Below, piece after piece: positions 61,001-64,000 of a DNA stretch of 64,000 bases. Numbering within the stretch: position 1 is the stretch's first letter; each line of letters begins with the position of its first letter. The notes beneath the pieces are model-generated. The model did not search any database and was not told the DNA's origin. It worked only from the letters and a program-made list of their open reading frames with translations. The stretch comes from Diploscapter coronatus (lineage: Eukaryota > Nematoda > Chromadorea > Rhabditida > Rhabditidae): positions 3,549,249 through 3,613,248 of the forward strand of contig OZ038423.1 of NCBI GenBank assembly GCA_964036155.1, read 5' to 3'. Made by a program: the position numbers and the translations under genes.

Positions 61001-64000
61001 ACAAACCAGAAAAAGATATTTACTTCAAAGATCGTTTTTGGCCGAAGCGTCGTTTGTAAAATGCAAATTTAAAAATCATTTTTTAAAATAAAATGTACCT
61101 TCTAAATATACTGGATTTACTAAAAGCTCCGTGTTTCGTTCAGCGCGATTCTACTATTCGCCTGTGAACTGCGTTTGAATTTCGTCTTCCGTCGTCGTGT
61201 TTTCTTCCTCCATTCATTTATGCATTTCATGCACTTTTTCCCTTTCTTATGACAATTTTTGCGATGAACATTCTTCCGAAATATATCCAAAAAGAAACAT
61301 ATTTGTGACATTATGAATTGGAAATTGGGAAATCGCCTAATATGCCGAATATCCCTAGCATCCTAATATCCACCCAGAATATTCCAGCTTTTCACGGAAA
61401 TCCTCATGTTATCTTATTACATCTCATCCTATAGCCAGCGAAATCTTGGCAGTACGGCGATTGAATTATTTTGCATTATACAGTCTATTCAATATTTTTT
61501 AAATGAAATACTGCACAAAAAAGCATTTTATTGCTGTAAATTTGTTATTTTTCTTCGATTTATACCTCATGTTTATAGATGAGTCTCAGAATGACAAGGT
61601 CATTTATCTCAATAAAATAAACATGTTTACCAAATCATAGACAATATTTGACGTACATTTCAAGCTTTTGTCTGGTTTTTTCTGGCATTTATATCAATGA
61701 TACAAAGATCGAATCGAAACATACCTGATCCAAAACAAATACCTATTTCCATCGTTCTCGGTTTTCATCGGATTTTCTGCGAAATTTGGTCATGTATATT
61801 CTAACATAATTTGTTTAAAATTATCTCGTTGTTATGCTTCAAACCTTTCCCTGAATTGCCTGCCAGTCAATCTAACAATAACCATCGAGTTAAATCTGCC
61901 GTATCAATCTCGAAAATCATCTGTTTTTCTCGTTCTCTCAGGTTTTATTGCTAGAAGGCTGAATCATATCTGCTCCTCCATGGGGTATTTTGCCATTTTC
62001 TAAAAGCACTGCTTCGTCTTGGCTTCGAATGAAGTTGTGTGTCTATTCGCATTCTAACAGTGAAAAGGCAGTCAAGGCTTGTTTTCCTGGCTCTACTTTT
62101 GACATTCGACTTTTCGACAAGCTTCTGGCTCAGAAGACAGCAAGGCAGGCGTCAATTCGCAAATGCATAAGTCGAAAATGTTCACTCGAAGGTAAATTGA
62201 GCGTGTTTTCTGGGTTTGAAGATTTGATTCATCGCCTCATATCGTGCAACTTTACGTGATTCGTTTGAAAGATCCACAACAAAGCGTGTTTTGAAGTATC
62301 GTCAAAGTTCTTCCTATTCTTATGTCTTGCACTTGATGAAGATATTCTATCACTTTTTCATAGTTCTCATTACTTGATTGAACCAAGCGTTTGATCTTCA
62401 ACTTTTGACACAGCCATTCACACTTCATAGCCAATTCGCTAGTGAGTTCTGGCTTATTTTACGACTTGCAATAAACAAAATGATTTCCTTGTTACTGAGC
62501 TTTGATTTTTGTACATCGAGTAAAGCTAATTATAACAATCGTCGAATATGATCGTTTTCCTTTTTCGCTTATGTATACGTTATATCATGTTTGTCGTGTT
62601 CTATTTATTTTGCAACAAATTTTACCTGTTACTCTACTAATCTTCATAACCTAAATTTTTTTCATAATTCCCAATAGATGATGTCATTTTTCTAGTCGGG
62701 ACTGATGTTATTTTTATCCATCTTGTTGAATTCTCGGCTCTATTCTGGAAAATAGTTGTTTCCATCGACCCTATTAAGGGGAATCTCGCGCTTCTCGTCT
62801 CGTTGCTCGCATCTAAACGCACCCCTTCGGCATCCGCCGGCTAATTGCCAGACAAAGCCGTGAAGCAGTCGTTGGGCAGCTTTGTGTATGGCTCTAACGC
62901 TTAGGAGCTCAATTCTAGATCCTAGTCTTTCTTCCTGTATAATTCACAAAGAACTATGTACATTCACCAACTCGTAAAATTCACCGTGCTTAGGGATGGG
63001 AAGTCAATGGGAAAGACGACGAGTCTGATGAATTCTACAAATCTTGATGGTTGTTTCCTAGTGCATTTTACAAGACACCCTCTAGACTCTGGGCTTGATG
63101 AAAGAATTGCTCTCTGTCGCTAAGAGTTGGGCCAGTCAAACGAGTTGGAATTCAGCCGAGCAGACCAACTTGAATTCAAACTCGAAATTTATACAAAGGC
63201 TGTCGGGTGGAGGACAAAAATCACTCCGCCCTTTCTCTTCTCACTTGAGAAACTGAGAATGAGAACTTTAATCCTGAGTTGAAATGATCTTCTTACTCAT
63301 TCGTTTTGATAGGCACCATCTGCTAATCTTTGTAACATATTTTAAAAAATTTGATGTTTTTATTCATGCCGAGAAAAATTTTGCTGCATATTAATTATAC
63401 TTTTTTCACTACAGTATCTGATTTTTCTTAAAATATACTCTAGTCGTGTTTACGGTTTTGCATCTTCTAACTTTATATTGCAAACTGTCTAATTTCCACA
63501 TCTAATAGTGTAGCTTTCTAAACAAATTGCACTTCTCTGGAATGTTCATTTTTCATTTCGAAGAGGTGACATTTTTGTTTGAAGCCAGTCTTGCGTCCCT
63601 TTTCTGTGCGAAGAGATCTAACATCAGTCGATCGGCTTCTTTGAGTTTACTTCGGTATTTCCAGGATATTTTTCACTTGAAAATGCCAAAAGAATTATTA
63701 TGGGATTACGCAATATAATAATAGCGAAAACTCTTGAAGTGCACCTTATTTCGAAAGGAAAATTATTCGTGTTTCAAGAAAAAATAGTCTTTTGAGACTT
63801 ATTTCATTTATTATGATAGTCATTTGGTGAAAAATTATTCCTATTGCTAGATATGAAAATAGTTTGACCCTTCATGACTAAAATCTCATCATTCTCATAC
63901 GAAACAACTCCTTGCTCAACTCCCCGGGGATAAATCACCGCCCGTGTGTTTGTTTATGTTCGCATGACCTTTGTGCGTCATTTTTCAAATCCCCAAGCGC
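58094..64000. other. No supported gene
   Basis: AT-rich DNA. Small frames near 58942 (MQTSKAEQEQCDM, preceded by CTTGCAG), 60774 (MALAKKAGKYAYGFEW) and 61990 were inspected; none has linked exons or a recognised domain. The region could hold a long intron or a promoter of a gene beyond the window. Confidence 0.4.

Noticed and set aside
1..64000. CRISPR arrays, operon-type Shine-Dalgarno sites or bacterial genes
   Set aside because: No regularly spaced direct repeats; all supported genes have spliceosomal introns.

Overview
The window is nuclear DNA from a nematode, most likely a rhabditid. It has short introns (mostly 40-55 nt) with TTTCAG-type acceptors, spliced-leader (SL1) sequence next to a 5S rRNA gene, and nematode-typical families: a Warthog-type hedgehog-related protein, a CED-8/XK-related scramblase, Str and Sri/Srh-class chemoreceptors, an F-box protein and carbohydrate sulfotransferases. 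Gene models were assembled by hand from reading frame, splice phase and family conservation. Eight models close in phase from start to stop: CED-8-like (451 aa), malate/lactate dehydrogenase (373 aa), beta-solenoid protein (1785 aa), two chemoreceptors (363 and 331 aa), F-box protein (398 aa) and two sulfotransferases (399 and 327 aa). An RRM protein (395 aa) and a 40-residue cysteine-rich protein also close.

Layout. 0-2 kb: no gene. 2.1-3.5 kb (+): a C2H2 / GIY-YIG nuclease-like gene carrying two in-frame TGA codons. 3.5-4.7 kb: SL1-like gene, 5S rRNA and a second SL1-like copy without a splice donor. 5.9-12.2 kb (-): hedgehog-related gene with signal peptide, Wart-type domain, low-complexity linker and Hint/Hog domain. 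15.1-18.2 kb (+): ced-8-like gene, convergent with a malate/L-lactate dehydrogenase (18.4-20.2 kb, -). 20.2-29.3 kb: about 9 kb without a supported gene, with two small palindromic elements. 29.3-37.0 kb (+): a 24-exon gene for a large protein with filamentous-haemagglutinin-like beta-solenoid sequence. 37.4-41.5 kb: a MITE, a tRNA-derived SINE, a strong hairpin, a Str chemoreceptor (-) and an element with long terminal inverted repeats. 41.7-46.0 kb (-): Sri/Srh-class chemoreceptor, a stray copy of its last exon and a small multi-membrane-segment protein. 46.5-50.0 kb (-): two-RRM protein with a decayed copy of its last exons just downstream, MITEs and a 40-aa zinc-binding-type mini-protein. 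51.1-53.2 kb (-): F-box gene and a broken fragment. 53.6-58.1 kb (+): tandem sulfotransferase genes. 58.1-64 kb: no supported gene.

The genes do not form a pathway. Chemoreceptors, F-box, sulfotransferases and several small repeats together look like a fast-evolving chromosome arm. The most notable observations are the intron-rich nuclear gene for an FHA-like beta-solenoid protein, an apparently high share of GC-AG introns (six or seven of roughly 110 assigned), the two in-frame TGAs in the nuclease gene, and a dispersed short repeat one copy of which appears to supply a splice acceptor.
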